From positions 124,001 to 188,000 of the forward strand of contig CAJJDN010000150.1 in assembly GCA_905182985.1 (NCBI GenBank): a stretch of DNA of 64,000 bases, written 5' to 3'. Both the position numbers and the translations under genes were made by a program. Source of the DNA: Paramecium sonneborni (lineage: Eukaryota; Ciliophora; Oligohymenophorea; Peniculida; Parameciidae). Under the pieces are notes generated by a model. It was not told the origin of the DNA, made no database searches, and saw only the letters and a program-made list of their open reading frames with translations. Below are positions 41,049 to 53,481 of the stretch, piece by piece; the first letter of the stretch is position 1; every line of letters begins with the position of its first letter.

Positions 41049-42125
41049 TCAAATTAATTTAGAAAATTCTGGAGCTAAATTAATGATTTCAATTTCATCA
41101 TCTTCATTTGATTATTATATTACTCTTGTATTTCTCTTAGTAGGAGTTGTAAGAATATATGAAATTTATTTACTTTATTTTTTAGGACTAATCTATTTTT
41201 ATGAAGAATTATAAGACAATTTAGAGCTATTTTATTTATTATTTTCTCTTGGCTTATATAAATAGATCTGATTATAATAAATTATATGTTATTTTTTTGG
41301 TGATTTTGGTGTTTTAGTTGGACTTTTCTTAGTACTCTTTTTATGATTATTCTTTCTTCCCATAATTTATCTATAGGAATCATTTAGATTGCAAGCCCAT
41401 AATTTTAATCTCGATTATTATTATTATTATTAGTATTGTGTATCTTCTGGATAAGACATATCATGTAAATCTTTTTTTTCTTAATCAATATCATTACTAT
41501 CATTATTATCTAATATTTTCTATTGGTTTTTTTATCGGCTCTAATTGAAAACTCCTTTTGATATTGGTTATTCATAATACTATTAAAGATTTTCACTTTT
41601 ATCTGTTTAATCTCCTTAATTTTCTGTCTACATATAACGTTTTGAACTTGCCTTTGGAAATAGTTATTATTTATCTTATTTTTCTAATACTTTTGTCATA
41701 TCCAACATTTTAAATTGCAAAGGTGATTAATTTTATTGACTTATCTTTTCTTGACTATTTTTATTTCTATTTGATTTTCTCTTTTACTAATAAAACCTTT
41801 CTTAAGATTCACTCATTATTTTTTCATGTGTTGAATGTACTTTGGTTAATTTAATCTCATTTAATTCTTTTATTGGAGTTTCTTAATACTGTTTATTATC
41901 TGTGCCTCTAAAAGTAAATTTATTTTCTCTTTAAGGTGTAGGATTAATTCTCACAAAAGAATGTGTGAGTGGATTATAAAGAGTCTTAGATCGTAATTTG
42001 TAAAAGGAAGGAGAAAGGGATCGACATACAAATAAAGGTCTAGTCACAACAAATGCAGGGACAGGGTGGAATTTGCGATCGATGGAGCTGAAATGTTAAC
42101 GAATTTATTGAATCTGATATTGCAT
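41049..42125 (-). CDS. Intrinsically disordered protein, unknown
   Basis: 358 residues in a single exon, ATG 42125-42123, TGA 41051-41049. The N-terminus (SSIDRKFHPVPAFVVTRPLF) looks more conserved; the rest is Gln/Lys/Ser-rich with a poly-Gln run (near residue 230) and a basic block (KKSTKKSPTKTPKSPKK) containing SP/TP sites, as in phospho-regulated scaffold or nuclear proteins. No family recognised. Confidence 0.55.
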
Positions 42126-42690
42126 TTTTTTATATATTAATCCATTCATCAAGAAAATCCAATATTTCTTATTTATCAAAATAGATTATTCACTTCAGAG
42201 AATTAAACAATATTAAAATACTATCCTTAATATTTGATTTACTGTTTCAGCAATATTTTTCTTATTTTAGATATTAAGATTATATATTATTATAAATATA
42301 ATCCACAATTTTGTTTAATATAGAGTAGCTCATAATTGATTGATATTATTATTAATCTAAGATCTATTATTTCTTATACTTCATTTATATTATAATTTTA
42401 AGTATTTTACAATTTTTAATCAAAAGTTTCTGTTTTTCGTTTTATCTGATAATTTTAAATATAAACTACTTATCTCACTTTATATTCTCTAAATTAATCC
42501 TATATTTATTCAGATAAGAAATCTTAGCTAAAATATATTTAATAAATTATATATATAATAATGTCATCCTTATAGTAGCTCTTATAATTCAAAAACCTAG
42601 TTTTTATTAAGTATTTTTTATTTCTTTTAGTGAATATTTGAATTATATTTGAATTTCAAATAATATTTAAGAATAAGGAAATATGGAAAG
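42126..42690. other. Intergenic stretch, nothing recognised
   Basis: About 565 AT-rich bases upstream of the disordered-protein gene. I see no coding-like frame and no RNA gene. Confidence 0.4.
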
Positions 42691-42852
42691 ATGCTCTTAA
42701 TTTTAGTAGTTATGCAGTTGATTAATTAAAAAATTGTACCTTAAAGGTTATCGAATGTGTTGAAATACAATGAAGAATTTAAATTCAAAATAGTAATTAG
42801 AATATTGAAACAAAATTGTATGATATAGAAATATATTAATTATGAATAATGA
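42691..42852 (+). CDS. Possible small secreted peptide
   Basis: 53 residues from ATG 42691 to TGA 42850-42852. It begins with a hydrophobic leader (MLLILVVMQLINQ), followed by a basic polar part (PQRLSNVLKYNEEFKFK). No family; chance is possible in this code, but the leader plus soluble tail is suggestive. Confidence 0.35.
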
Positions 42853-42934
42853 TTGTTATTAGTATATTAATAGTTTCTTGATTAGATGGGAAACATAAAT
42901 ATAAAATAGATAATAATAATATATATATAATAAA

Positions 42935-45900
42935 ATGAAAACGAAAGAAGTATGGACTTACACAATAGATAAGCCAACAGATGCAAATTAAAATCTAACA
43001 AATCAAGTATTTGCTTGTGCATTTTTAAAAGGTAAATTTGATTTTATATTTGATTAGATGGAGATGTTGTGGTAGCAGCAGTAGGGAATGCTTTACTTTT
43101 ATTTGATACATAAAAATCAGAGATGTTAAGACAACCATTAAGAGGACAACACAAAGATACAATTACATGTTTGGCTGCATCTAAGGATGGAAATAAAATG
43201 GTATCAGGAAGTGCAGATAAGACAGTAATTGTATGGGGATTTAATATGGGAAGAGGTGAGAAGATGTTGGATGCAGAGAAATATTTTTAACACAGTGAAG
43301 CAATATAATGTGTTGCAATAAGTCCATTGATGTATTAAATATTCACAGGTTCAAATTAAGAATACTCTTTATGGATTCCAGGAATGAGCAATATTGATAG
43401 ATAAAAGTTTAAGGAGAAAATAATATGTGCAGCATGGAGTGCAGATGGTTAGTATGTATCATTTGGAACAATTAATGGTATAAATGAGTTATTTTGAGAT
43501 TAGGATTGATTGTGATTACGGATAGATAGGCACATTAATTGAAAGAGATTTAAACTTAGAAAGGAGGACCAGTTTGGTGTATGGAATGGACACCAATAAC
43601 ATCAGAGTATTAGTAATCTCAATTAACAATTGGAGTATGGATGAATTCATTATATTAATTTGATTGCAATGGATAATAAATAGGATCTAGAATTGAATTA
43701 CCATTTGATCCATTGTAGATTAATTATTAATATAATGGTGAATATATGGCAATAGCAGGAAATAATAATAAAATAAATCTTTATACACGAGAAGGTGGAT
43801 TTCTAATGGAAGCATGTTCACTAAATGATTGGATTTGGTGTACAAGAATTAAACCTAAATCAACTATGATTGCATGTGGAACTAATGATGGTTAGATTGT
43901 AGTCTCAGAATTTGTATCAGATAATGTGAGTGCATTGTATGATGACAGATATCTATAAAGAGAATAATTAACAGATGCAATTATATTATCAATGATATCA
44001 AATTAAAAAGCTAGAATTAAATGTAAAGAGTTAGTTAAAAGAGTTGCTATATTCAAAGAAAAAGTTGCTATCTTGTGTGGTATTAAAGTACTTATTTATA
44101 CTTGTGTAATTAAAGGTGATGATTTCATGAAATATAAATAATTCAAAAAATTTCAAAAAAGAGTAGATTGTGAACATTTTCAATTAGCATCATCTAACGT
44201 CTTGATTGGAGCAGGCTAAAAATTAATAGCTTTCAATTTTAATGGAGATATGGATAAAACATGGAGTTTTGAATCTGTTATTACAGTAGTGTCATGTTAG
44301 GGAGGACCACCTAAAAGAGAACTTATTTTAGTTGGTTTAGAAAATGGAGGAATTTATAAAATATATTTGGATAATTCATTCCCTATTTAAATTCACAAAG
44401 TTAATACAACAATTAAACATTTGACTATGTCTTAAACAAAACGTAAGTTAGCATTAATAGATGGAAATTAAAATTTATAAGTATTGGATACAATAAGTAA
44501 GGAAATATTATTTGGGGAGATGAGTGTTGAAGGTGTTGCATTTAATTAAGAATTTGAAGATTTGATAGCATATTCTGGAAAAGGATTGTTATTTTTTAAA
44601 TGTATAGCTTTTCCTGCTTTAAATTAAAAGATTACTGGTAATGTAATAGGATTTAAGGGATGTAAATTATTTTTACAAAATGGTGATAAGGTGTAGACAA
44701 TAGATATTCAACAGACAGCAAATATGTAAAGATATTTAGAAAAGAAAGATTTTTAGAATGCTTTGAAAATAGCTTGTTTAGGTGTAACAGAATAGGATAT
44801 AAGAGCTTTGGGAATAGAAGCTTTAATAGCAGGTGAATTTGAGATAGCAAGAAGGGTAAAGAAGTTTATGATAATTAATAGTGTTTTTTAAGAAATAAAG
44901 ATTATTAATTCATAGATTTATTGATGAAATATGAGAAGAAGAATTTAGATGCTTAGACATTGAATGAATTAAATGCAGAAGCATTAGCATATTAAGGTAG
45001 ATTTATGGATGCAGGTAATTTATTAATAAAGGTTGGTTAAGCAGATAGAGCAGTTTAATTATTTAAAGAGCTTAGAAGATGGGATGATGCTATAAGTAAA
45101 TAATTAAATAGAAATAGATTTTGCAAAGAAAGGAGATGTTGCTTATAGAGCAGTGACATCAGGAGGTAGAACAGGTACTGGAGTAAGAGCACCTACTTCA
45201 TAAGGTAGAACAGGAACAGGAAGAGGTTAAGCTGTAATGCCATAACCATAAGATATTGCACCTCCTAAAATAGAAATGAATATGTTATTAAGAGAATAAG
45301 CAGAATGGACTAAGGAATCTGGAGATTGGAAAGCTGCTGCTGATTTATTTGTTACTTGTGCAGAATATAAAAAAGCTATTGAATTATATGGATCAAATAA
45401 ATATTTAGAAGGATTAATTAATGTTTGTAGAATGCTTGATAGATAGGAGAATTCAGAGAATATTATTTTGTGTGCTAATTATTTCAAAAAACTTAAACAT
45501 CATGGAGGAGCTAAAGAAGCTTATTTAAAATTAAATGATTTAAAAAATCTTATGATATTACATGTTGAATTTTAAAAATGGTAAGAAGCATTTTAAATTG
45601 GAAGATCTAATAAAGAATTATTAGAAATTGCTAAAGTTCCTTATGCTGATTATTTATTACTTAATGATCGTTATGAAGATGCTCTTAAAGCCTATAAAAG
45701 TGCAGGTAGATTTGATATTACTATGAAAATGACAAAAGATATGGCTAAAAATTGCATAGAAGAATAACGATATCATGATGCTAGTTAATATTTATGGAAT
45801 TTAGCTATTGATTGTTTATCTTAAATTTAAGATTATTAAAATCCTTCAGGAGATGATGTCAAAGCAATTAATTAATATAAAGATTATAGTGATCTTGCTG

Positions 45901-46791
45901 ATGTTTATTATGCTTATCAAAAAATACATAGTTTTATTTGTGAACCATTTCAACCGCTTTCAGGAGAATCATACTTTTTATAAATTATGAATTCTGCTAG
46001 ATTTATTATATCTAAATGGAAAAGTGTTTATTAAGGAATTAAAATGAGTTATGTGTATTATGCTTTAGCTAAATGTGCTTCTTAACTTATGTGTTATAAA
46101 ACTGCTCGTATTTGCTATGAAAAATTAAATGTAATAATTAATTTTAATATTATTTTAGTAATTTAAAATTCCTGCTGAATGGAGTGAAGAAATTGATCTA
46201 TAATCATTATTAGTTAGATCCAAACCTTATACTGATGATGAATCAAAATTACCTCTATGTATGAGATGTCAAACTTACAATCTTATCATCAATAATACTG
46301 ATAAATTATCAGTCTGTAATGCTTGTTTACATCCTCTCTTTTCTTCTTTCATCAGTTTTTCTGCTCTACAACTTGTAGAATTCAAAGTTGATAATTCATT
46401 ATCTAGAGAAGATGTTGAAAGATTACTCAATTCAGAAAAAGTATTCATTAATAAAAGACCAGGATAATTATTTCAAGATAAAATTAATGAAATTATTTAA
46501 TAATAGCAAACCTCATAAGATTAATATTTAGTTGTAGAATTAGATGAAGCTGCTGTTCAATCTCTCTCCCCTGAAGAAGTTCTTATTGTAGATTATAGAT
46601 AATATTGTAATACTATTGATGTCAAATATTATAAAAATATGAATGGAGAATAACCTATTCATGTTTGTTAAGATTGTGGAAGATTTTTCTATGTTGATGA
46701 ACATGAATTTGAATATGTTTAAAAACGTTGTTGTCCATTCTGTAGAATTTCAGACAAAAAAATACCTTAAAAGGATGTTTTTGATATTTGA
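42935..46791 (+). CDS. IFT122: Intraflagellar transport protein 122 (IFT-A complex)
   Basis: 1,242 residues after five introns: 43032-43057, 43478-43503, 44856-44881, 45096-45117, 46131-46158. The first ~600 residues are WD40 repeats ([43 protein letters not shown] and others). Residues ~620-1080 are helical TPR-like repeats ([34 protein letters not shown]). The C-terminus has the paired zinc-binding segments CMRCQTYN ... VCNACLHP and CQDCGRFF ... CCPFCR, as in IFT122. IFT122 is a core IFT-A subunit for retrograde ciliary transport and membrane-protein import. A ~60-residue Gly/Thr/Arg/Gln-rich insert near residue 700 looks lineage-specific. Confidence 0.93.
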
Positions 46792-46826
46792 AATTACAAT
46801 AAATAATTAAAATTTATTACATAAAT

Positions 46827-47066
46827 ATGGCCAGCAAAATGCCTACTCCTATTTTTCCACCATATGTTCACACTATTAGTGGAACATCTAAACCAATTTA
46901 TGGGCCAGTTACAACCTTCCATCCATCCATATAGCCAAAATTTGCATCATCTGATTAAATTTAAAGTGCTATTTCTAATGCTAAATAAAGGGAGAATTAA
47001 AGAATAGAAGAATGCAAAAAAAAATTGAATTAAATTAATATAAATATGACGGAAAACTATAAATGA
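46827..47066 (+). CDS. Small protein, unknown
   Basis: 79 residues, no intron, ATG 46827, TGA 47064-47066. N-terminal half is Pro/Thr-rich (MPTPIFPPYVHTISGT, KPIYGPVTTFHP), C-terminal half a charged helix (NAKQRENQRIEECKKKLNQ). Starts 36 bases after the IFT122 stop. Composition is clearly protein-like; no family recognised. Confidence 0.5.
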
Positions 47067-47096
47067 TGAGTTTGAGTTTCATATCATCAAAATCTA

Positions 47097-47144
47097 TTAA
47101 AAATATATATATAAAAAATATATATATATAAAATAAATATATAT
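47097..47144. repeat. AT dinucleotide microsatellite
   Basis: Tracts of (TA)n broken by A runs between the small gene ending at 47066 and the next locus. Simple sequence only. Confidence 0.8.
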
Positions 47145-47149
47145 TATTA

Positions 47150-48814
47150 TAGTAATTTTAATCAAGCACTAAAAGGAATTCCAATATTTTTATTAAATGT
47201 TAATGTGAGAACTACATTTATTAAATACATTACCATATTCATCAAAATGTAAAGATTCAAATATCAATAACCAAGGTAACTCATACACTTTTTAAAACCT
47301 TTCCAATTTCTCTAAATTAAATCTACCATGAAATATACATTGAACATTTTCAGTTGATGTCATTAATGTTGTTATACTTAAAAAGTCACTTTGTCTGTTC
47401 TCAAAAATCAAAATTATTAATATTTATAAAATACTAATTATTGTTTCTATTTTCGAATTACAATTATAATATAATCTTATCTTTAAATCTGAATAGAGTT
47501 ATATTGCATGATTTATAAAATCATTTAGAAATATTGTCTTTATCTTTATCTTATTTTGTACATTTATCATTAAATGTACCAAAATCAATTTTCTTTAAAT
47601 CATCAAATATTAAATCTCAAAGAATTGAGCTCCACGTATTTTTTCTAGTATTTTTACTATCAATTTTATTGCATGCCCAAATTATTTTTGAATTGATACT
47701 GGATTTATTTTGTTTTCAATAAAAAAATTTCTAAATATCAAAAGTATTGTAGGTTAATCACCTTTGTATATAGAAATCTCAGTACGGATTGTTTATTTTT
47801 TAAAATTTATTAAAATTGTTTCATTAAAACTTCCATGAGTAGTCTTTTTAAATTCATTCATATTTTTGTGAATTACATTTTGTAATAAATTATTATGATG
47901 AGAAGCTATTCTAAGAAAAGTTTATGCTTCCTCCTAAGTTTTAAACATTTTTTCACAATTCCTAAAATTTTTGATTGTATAACGTAAAGTATCTTCTTAA
48001 AATTATAAAATTAAGTAAGATTACTAAATTTACAGCTTTTATAGAATTTCCTCCCATCTACAATCTGCCAAAGAAAGTAAATATTATGAACGTTTTGCTT
48101 TATTATATTAAAAATTGAAATAATTTATGGAAAGTATTAAGATCATAGATGTAATAGGAGCTGAATATTAAATTCTTTCAGTCTTAATTAAAACCCAACT
48201 AATTCTAAATATTTATAGTGAAATGATTGTTAGCATTCCATCAATGTATTCTCCTGTTAAAATAAGTAAATAACATGCTGCCATCTAGTTCACCCCTTAT
48301 AGCATGGCCATTTAATTATCAACTCCTGTTCTATCTTCAAAAACAATAAAGTAAATCGTCATCAAATGATTAAGTATTATTATGCCTAGGCGAAGATATT
48401 TATTTTTTTTCCAAAATATTGCTAATTATAGACATAGATATGAAAGAATTATAATATTGAGATAGAAAGCATACATATTATCTTGGGAAATAGATTGTAT
48501 AACTTTTATCAAAAATGCTAATATAAATCCACTACTTATGAATAGAAAAGTATTTAATCTCTTTGAATGTTGGTTTTTCATTTGATAGGATTCTTCTACA
48601 TTAGTATCTCTAAAAGTTAAAAAAAAGCTATGCATAATCAATTTATACAATTGAAATAATAATTCTAATTAGGATATCTTAAAAAAATTTAAACTGAGGT
48701 ATGTAGAAGTGGAAATTTGTTTTTATTTCGAATTTTACCTTAATTGAACTTGAAGACCAACAATTTTTACTCTAGAATTACTATTACTTAATAATTAATT
48801 TTCAAGTAATTCAT
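47150..48814 (-). CDS. Multi-pass membrane protein, boundaries approximate
   Basis: The best-supported stretch is about 48635 down to 47700. It encodes hydrophobic helices (LFISSGFILAFLIKVIQSI, YAFYLNIIILSYLCLQLAIF, RLGIIILNHLMTIYFIVF, ACYLLILTGEYIDGMLTII) and then a soluble part (MFKTQEEAQTFLRIASHHNN). Helices plus the following soluble segment recall the N-terminal sensor part of the histidine kinases at 15-21 kb, but I see no clear H-box or ATPase motif. Start could be 48814 or the ATG at 48635; the 3' part has several possible frames and introns I cannot settle. Confidence 0.45.
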
Positions 48815-48853
48815 ATAAATTATTAATATGATTAAAAACATAAATCGTTTTTT

Positions 48854-49984
48854 ATTATCATTATTTAAGTACATAGTTAATCGTATTATTTTTGAAAAAA
48901 TTACAATTTAAAAAGCTAAAAGCAAGCTTTTAAATTTTTATTTATATTATTTAAATATTTAATGGGTGCTTGTAGTTCAACTAAGAATAGTTAGAACAAG
49001 GATAATACTAAAAATACGTTTAATTCAATACTAGCAAACACATAAGAAGCTCAAAAAACTCAATAAGAATTTTTTTGTATGTAAAATGAATAAAGAATTA
49101 ATTTAAACCAAACCGTCTAAAGAAAGTTTAAAAAATCAGGGACGCTGAGTTACTTTGAATACAATCTTGATAAAATTTAAACTGAAGGACAATCAAGTAG
49201 AGTTTACAATATATATGTATTTAGAAAATAATAAAAAAATGGCTTAGGGTACTCCTTAATTAAAAATCAAAGTAATTGAGGGAATAGCTTCAAAAGAATA
49301 CTCAGTTTATAAGGGAATGGTTAAGATTGACAACAATTCAATGAATCGAATAATGCAACATAACAACCTTGGAAAATTAGTTATTATGTAATAATTACCA
49401 TATGATTAAGAAGGAAAGGATTATATTGATTGGTTATAGAAAACCAATTTGGTAATTAGTTAATTATGATTTTAAAAGGAATTTTACCATATAGGAAAGA
49501 TTTACGAAATATTTATTTAGGGAAAGAATTTCTAAATAGTAAGTGAATATTGTACAGGAGGTCCATTATCAGAGATTGTTAAATCACAAATTGTCTGAAT
49601 AGGTAGTATGCAATATTCTTGATTAAATGTTTGAAATCATTAATTTTCTGCATTAAAATAATTTAACTCATAATTAACTAACAATAGATAGCTTTTCTTT
49701 TTATTATGATTTGTAAAATTATTTGATAAAGTTGACTGATTTAAAAAGTATATTCAAACCTTCAAGAGAGGTTTAACTTGAAGTTATTAAATATGCATGT
49801 CCTGAATCTTTTAGATCTAATCATCCTAATAAATCTAATGATATTTGGTCATTAGGAATTATTGCTTATTAAATTATTACAAGAAATTTAATTTATGAAG
49901 GAGATTCAACTTTATCAACTGTTTAAGAAGTAAAATAAGCAATATTAAAATGGACAACTAATCAAGATATAACAAATGAAATAT
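48854..49984. repeat. Left copy of a 1,131-bp duplication at N 49985
   Basis: Reads identically to 49986-51116 (offset 1132), one N between. It holds a truncated copy (ATG 48962 to the N) of the pseudokinase gene that is complete at 50094-51781. Probable unmerged contig overlap. Confidence 0.92.
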
Positions 49985-49985
49985 N

Positions 49986-51116
49986 ATTATCATTATTTAA
50001 GTACATAGTTAATCGTATTATTTTTGAAAAAATTACAATTTAAAAAGCTAAAAGCAAGCTTTTAAATTTTTATTTATATTATTTAAATATTTAATGGGTG
50101 CTTGTAGTTCAACTAAGAATAGTTAGAACAAGGATAATACTAAAAATACGTTTAATTCAATACTAGCAAACACATAAGAAGCTCAAAAAACTCAATAAGA
50201 ATTTTTTTGTATGTAAAATGAATAAAGAATTAATTTAAACCAAACCGTCTAAAGAAAGTTTAAAAAATCAGGGACGCTGAGTTACTTTGAATACAATCTT
50301 GATAAAATTTAAACTGAAGGACAATCAAGTAGAGTTTACAATATATATGTATTTAGAAAATAATAAAAAAATGGCTTAGGGTACTCCTTAATTAAAAATC
50401 AAAGTAATTGAGGGAATAGCTTCAAAAGAATACTCAGTTTATAAGGGAATGGTTAAGATTGACAACAATTCAATGAATCGAATAATGCAACATAACAACC
50501 TTGGAAAATTAGTTATTATGTAATAATTACCATATGATTAAGAAGGAAAGGATTATATTGATTGGTTATAGAAAACCAATTTGGTAATTAGTTAATTATG
50601 ATTTTAAAAGGAATTTTACCATATAGGAAAGATTTACGAAATATTTATTTAGGGAAAGAATTTCTAAATAGTAAGTGAATATTGTACAGGAGGTCCATTA
50701 TCAGAGATTGTTAAATCACAAATTGTCTGAATAGGTAGTATGCAATATTCTTGATTAAATGTTTGAAATCATTAATTTTCTGCATTAAAATAATTTAACT
50801 CATAATTAACTAACAATAGATAGCTTTTCTTTTTATTATGATTTGTAAAATTATTTGATAAAGTTGACTGATTTAAAAAGTATATTCAAACCTTCAAGAG
50901 AGGTTTAACTTGAAGTTATTAAATATGCATGTCCTGAATCTTTTAGATCTAATCATCCTAATAAATCTAATGATATTTGGTCATTAGGAATTATTGCTTA
51001 TTAAATTATTACAAGAAATTTAATTTATGAAGGAGATTCAACTTTATCAACTGTTTAAGAAGTAAAATAAGCAATATTAAAATGGACAACTAATCAAGAT
51101 ATAACAAATGAAATAT
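49986..51116. repeat. Right copy of the 1,131-bp duplication
   Basis: Matches 48854-49984 and continues into the remaining pseudokinase coding sequence, so its right border is genuine. Confidence 0.92.
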
Positions 51117-51781
51117 CTGAAGAATTTTAAAATCTAATTTTTAAAATGCTTCATCCAGATAAAAGTTAAAGAATTACTGTTGAGGAATGTAAAAAGCACA
51201 AATTCATTTAAATTCATAAAACTCACAATCTTAATTGTTTTTTCAAACATAACTTTATTTATAGTTTATCTGATAATTTATTAAAATGGTTTATGACATA
51301 TCTTATAAATAATTATGAAAATTCTCATTATCAAGTAGGAAATCGTATATTTGATATTTTAGATTAAGATAAAGATGGAAAATTAAATGTTTAAGAATTA
51401 GGAGACTTTTTAAGAAGACTTAAATAATCATAAGGATAATAAAGAAATATAAAAATCATATAGAATTTAATTGATAATTAAATTGAAATAGGATTGTAAG
51501 ATTTCATTTTGATGATATCAAATAAATCTATATACATAACACATCATAATCTTGATCATAGTTTTAAAAAATTATCTAACAAAAATTAAGAAATTACAGT
51601 TAAATCTTTATAAAAAGTTTTAAACATTTCAGAGGAAGAATTAATAATAGAATTTATGAAGCATGAATTATATTATGAGGTAATATTTAATACTTTAATA
51701 TAGAATTATTGTATTCCATTATTATAAAAATAATATGAAACAATAATGAATTAACTCGTGGTAGTTTAAAATGAAAATTGA
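50094..51781 (+). CDS. CDPK-like pseudokinase with EF-hand
   Basis: About 540 residues; introns 50349-50379 and 50584-50610. The N-terminus MGACSSTKN is a myristoylation/palmitoylation signal. The kinase fold is recognisable (FQIVSEYCTGGPL, helix CNILDQMFEIINFLHQNN, ACPESF, NDIWSLGIIAY, RITVEECKKHKFI), but the catalytic loop reads HNQLTIDSF instead of HRDLKPEN and DFG is TDLKS; no proper glycine loop is seen. A canonical EF-hand loop follows (DQDKDGKLNVQE). So it should bind Ca2+ but not phosphorylate. A 1-nt surplus near 50698-50712 breaks the frame between GGPLS and LLNHKLSEQ; it may be a sequencing error or real damage. Confidence 0.75.
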
Positions 51782-51812
51782 TGAAAATTATTTGATTATA
51801 TCATTAATAAAA

Positions 51813-52290
51813 ATGCTAAATTTGTTAAATTCTTTGGAAAACAACTAAAAGTTTTCTTTCTAACAAAGAAGATATCGTCCTTCCTTAACAATTCAAAGTG
51901 AACCAAAGAATTAATTACATAGATAACATACTATTTAAGATCTTTTAAACTTAAAATTGTCTGGAAATATTTCTTCTAATTAGCCAACAATATAAAGAAA
52001 ATTAAGCATGAGACCTTCAATAAAATTGACTAAAATTGTTCCATCTATAACAGAATAAGGAGATTAAATTACTCCTCTTAAAAATAGAACTATTTCTCTA
52101 GAAAGCTCCAAGAAAGTTGACTTTCACCCTTCAGTCTTGGTAATTTATTCAGAGAATGGAATTAAGAAGAGAGAAAAGCTTATTGATGAATTCAAAGTTA
52201 AAAGAAAAGGAAACAGAAAAAACTGTATTTTAATTTAAAAAAAATGAGTATCCAAATAAACTGATTTGATGATAATATTGAGTATAGTTT
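51813..52290 (+). CDS. Ser/Lys-rich protein or C-terminal exon, 3' end unresolved
   Basis: Coding-like sequence from ATG 51813 (MLNLLNSLENNQKFSFQQRR) to about 52240, with conserved-looking basic Ser/Thr-rich segments (RKLSMRPSIKLTKIVPSITE, SSKKVDFHPSVLVIYSENG). It begins only 31 bases after the pseudokinase stop, so it could be a tail exon of that gene joined by an intron I cannot place. No clean TGA closes the frame before the oppositely oriented neighbour. Confidence 0.4.
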
Positions 52291-52329
52291 ACACAATCAA
52301 ATATAAAAACTTTTTTATATCTAATCTTT

Positions 52330-53422
52330 CACTTTCATAGTCTATTATGGTGTTAGTTTATTATTAACACTTAATTTAATCATCATTTTTTCTATATTCT
52401 AATTCTAAAATAATATATATTTTATTGTTACAAACTCTTTTAGCATTAACTTTTACTATTTTATCATGACTCACTTTAACATTAGTTACAATTTCATCTT
52501 TTGTATATTTTTCATCAATGCTTTCACCACTTAATAATTAAATCTATATAACTTCATTAACTAATCGATTAAATTTCTATTCATCATAATGTAATCCAGT
52601 AGAATAAAAAAAGTTTCTAATACATTCCTAAGGGTCTTGATTTCTATAAACTGCAATATCCTTTATATATTAACCAGATTAATATAATTTAATCTTTCCT
52701 ATTGTAACATTTTTATCAACTAATTAATATTCTGATAATAAATCTACTTACATTTCATCTTCTAAATCTTGTAAAAAACCATTATTCTTATAAACTTATG
52801 CTTTCCATAAAGCACTATCTATTTTACCTAATCGATTATAATTAATCCAATCATACAATCTTGTCATATACATTTCTATTGTTTATTATATAATATCTGA
52901 AGTCTTTGATATTATAACTGCTGTTGTTTATACATTTAATTCCTATAACAATTTATATGTTAAAGAAAAAGATGTATCATCAAGATAAACTGGTAATTTT
53001 ATAGTTCTGTACTTTAAATCAAATTAAAGTGTAAATAGTTAAATTGATTACATTTAATGCTATGGAGATTTAGATTTATAAATTTATATAGGTTCTGTGT
53101 GGATTTACTATTTCAATTTACTATTTTTTTAAATATCTATTTATAATGTAGGGATATGAGATTGTTTTGAATAGGTTAAATTTTAATCAGTATCTGATTC
53201 TATTATTGCGGATTTAATTTATTATTATTAGTTTTCATCTGAAGAATCTTATAAAGAATAATTCTGAAATGATCTAAATTTTTATAATTAACTGTTATTT
53301 ATTTAATTGCTATTTTTCTTAAATTTTTTCCTGAACAATCCATTCTCAATTTTATTTTAATGAGTTTATCTTTCTGTCCCTGAAGAACTACTTATAAAGG
53401 ATGCCCTCAAAAAATCTGCCAT
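52330..53422 (-). CDS. Unknown protein downstream of the second pseudokinase
   Basis: Start ATG 53422-53420 (MADFLRASFISSSSGTERQT), about 360 residues. The first ~130 residues are Gln/Lys/Ser-rich; the rest looks folded (FDLKYRTIKLPVYLDDTSFS, MYMTRLYDWINYNRLGKIDS, DEIVTNVKVSHDKIVKVNAK). No family recognised. The 3' end is uncertain: the frame runs on past 52330 into the neighbour on the other strand, so a final intron is probably missing. Lies 60 bases downstream of the pseudokinase on the same strand. Confidence 0.5.
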
Positions 53423-53481
53423 AACTAATTCTTTTATAATAATTTTAATAATATGACAAGAAATTAAATTTTATTTTTTAA

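Noticed and set aside
46261..46467. Separate small zinc-finger gene
   Set aside because: The frame is continuous with IFT122 and forms its expected C-terminal zinc-binding part.
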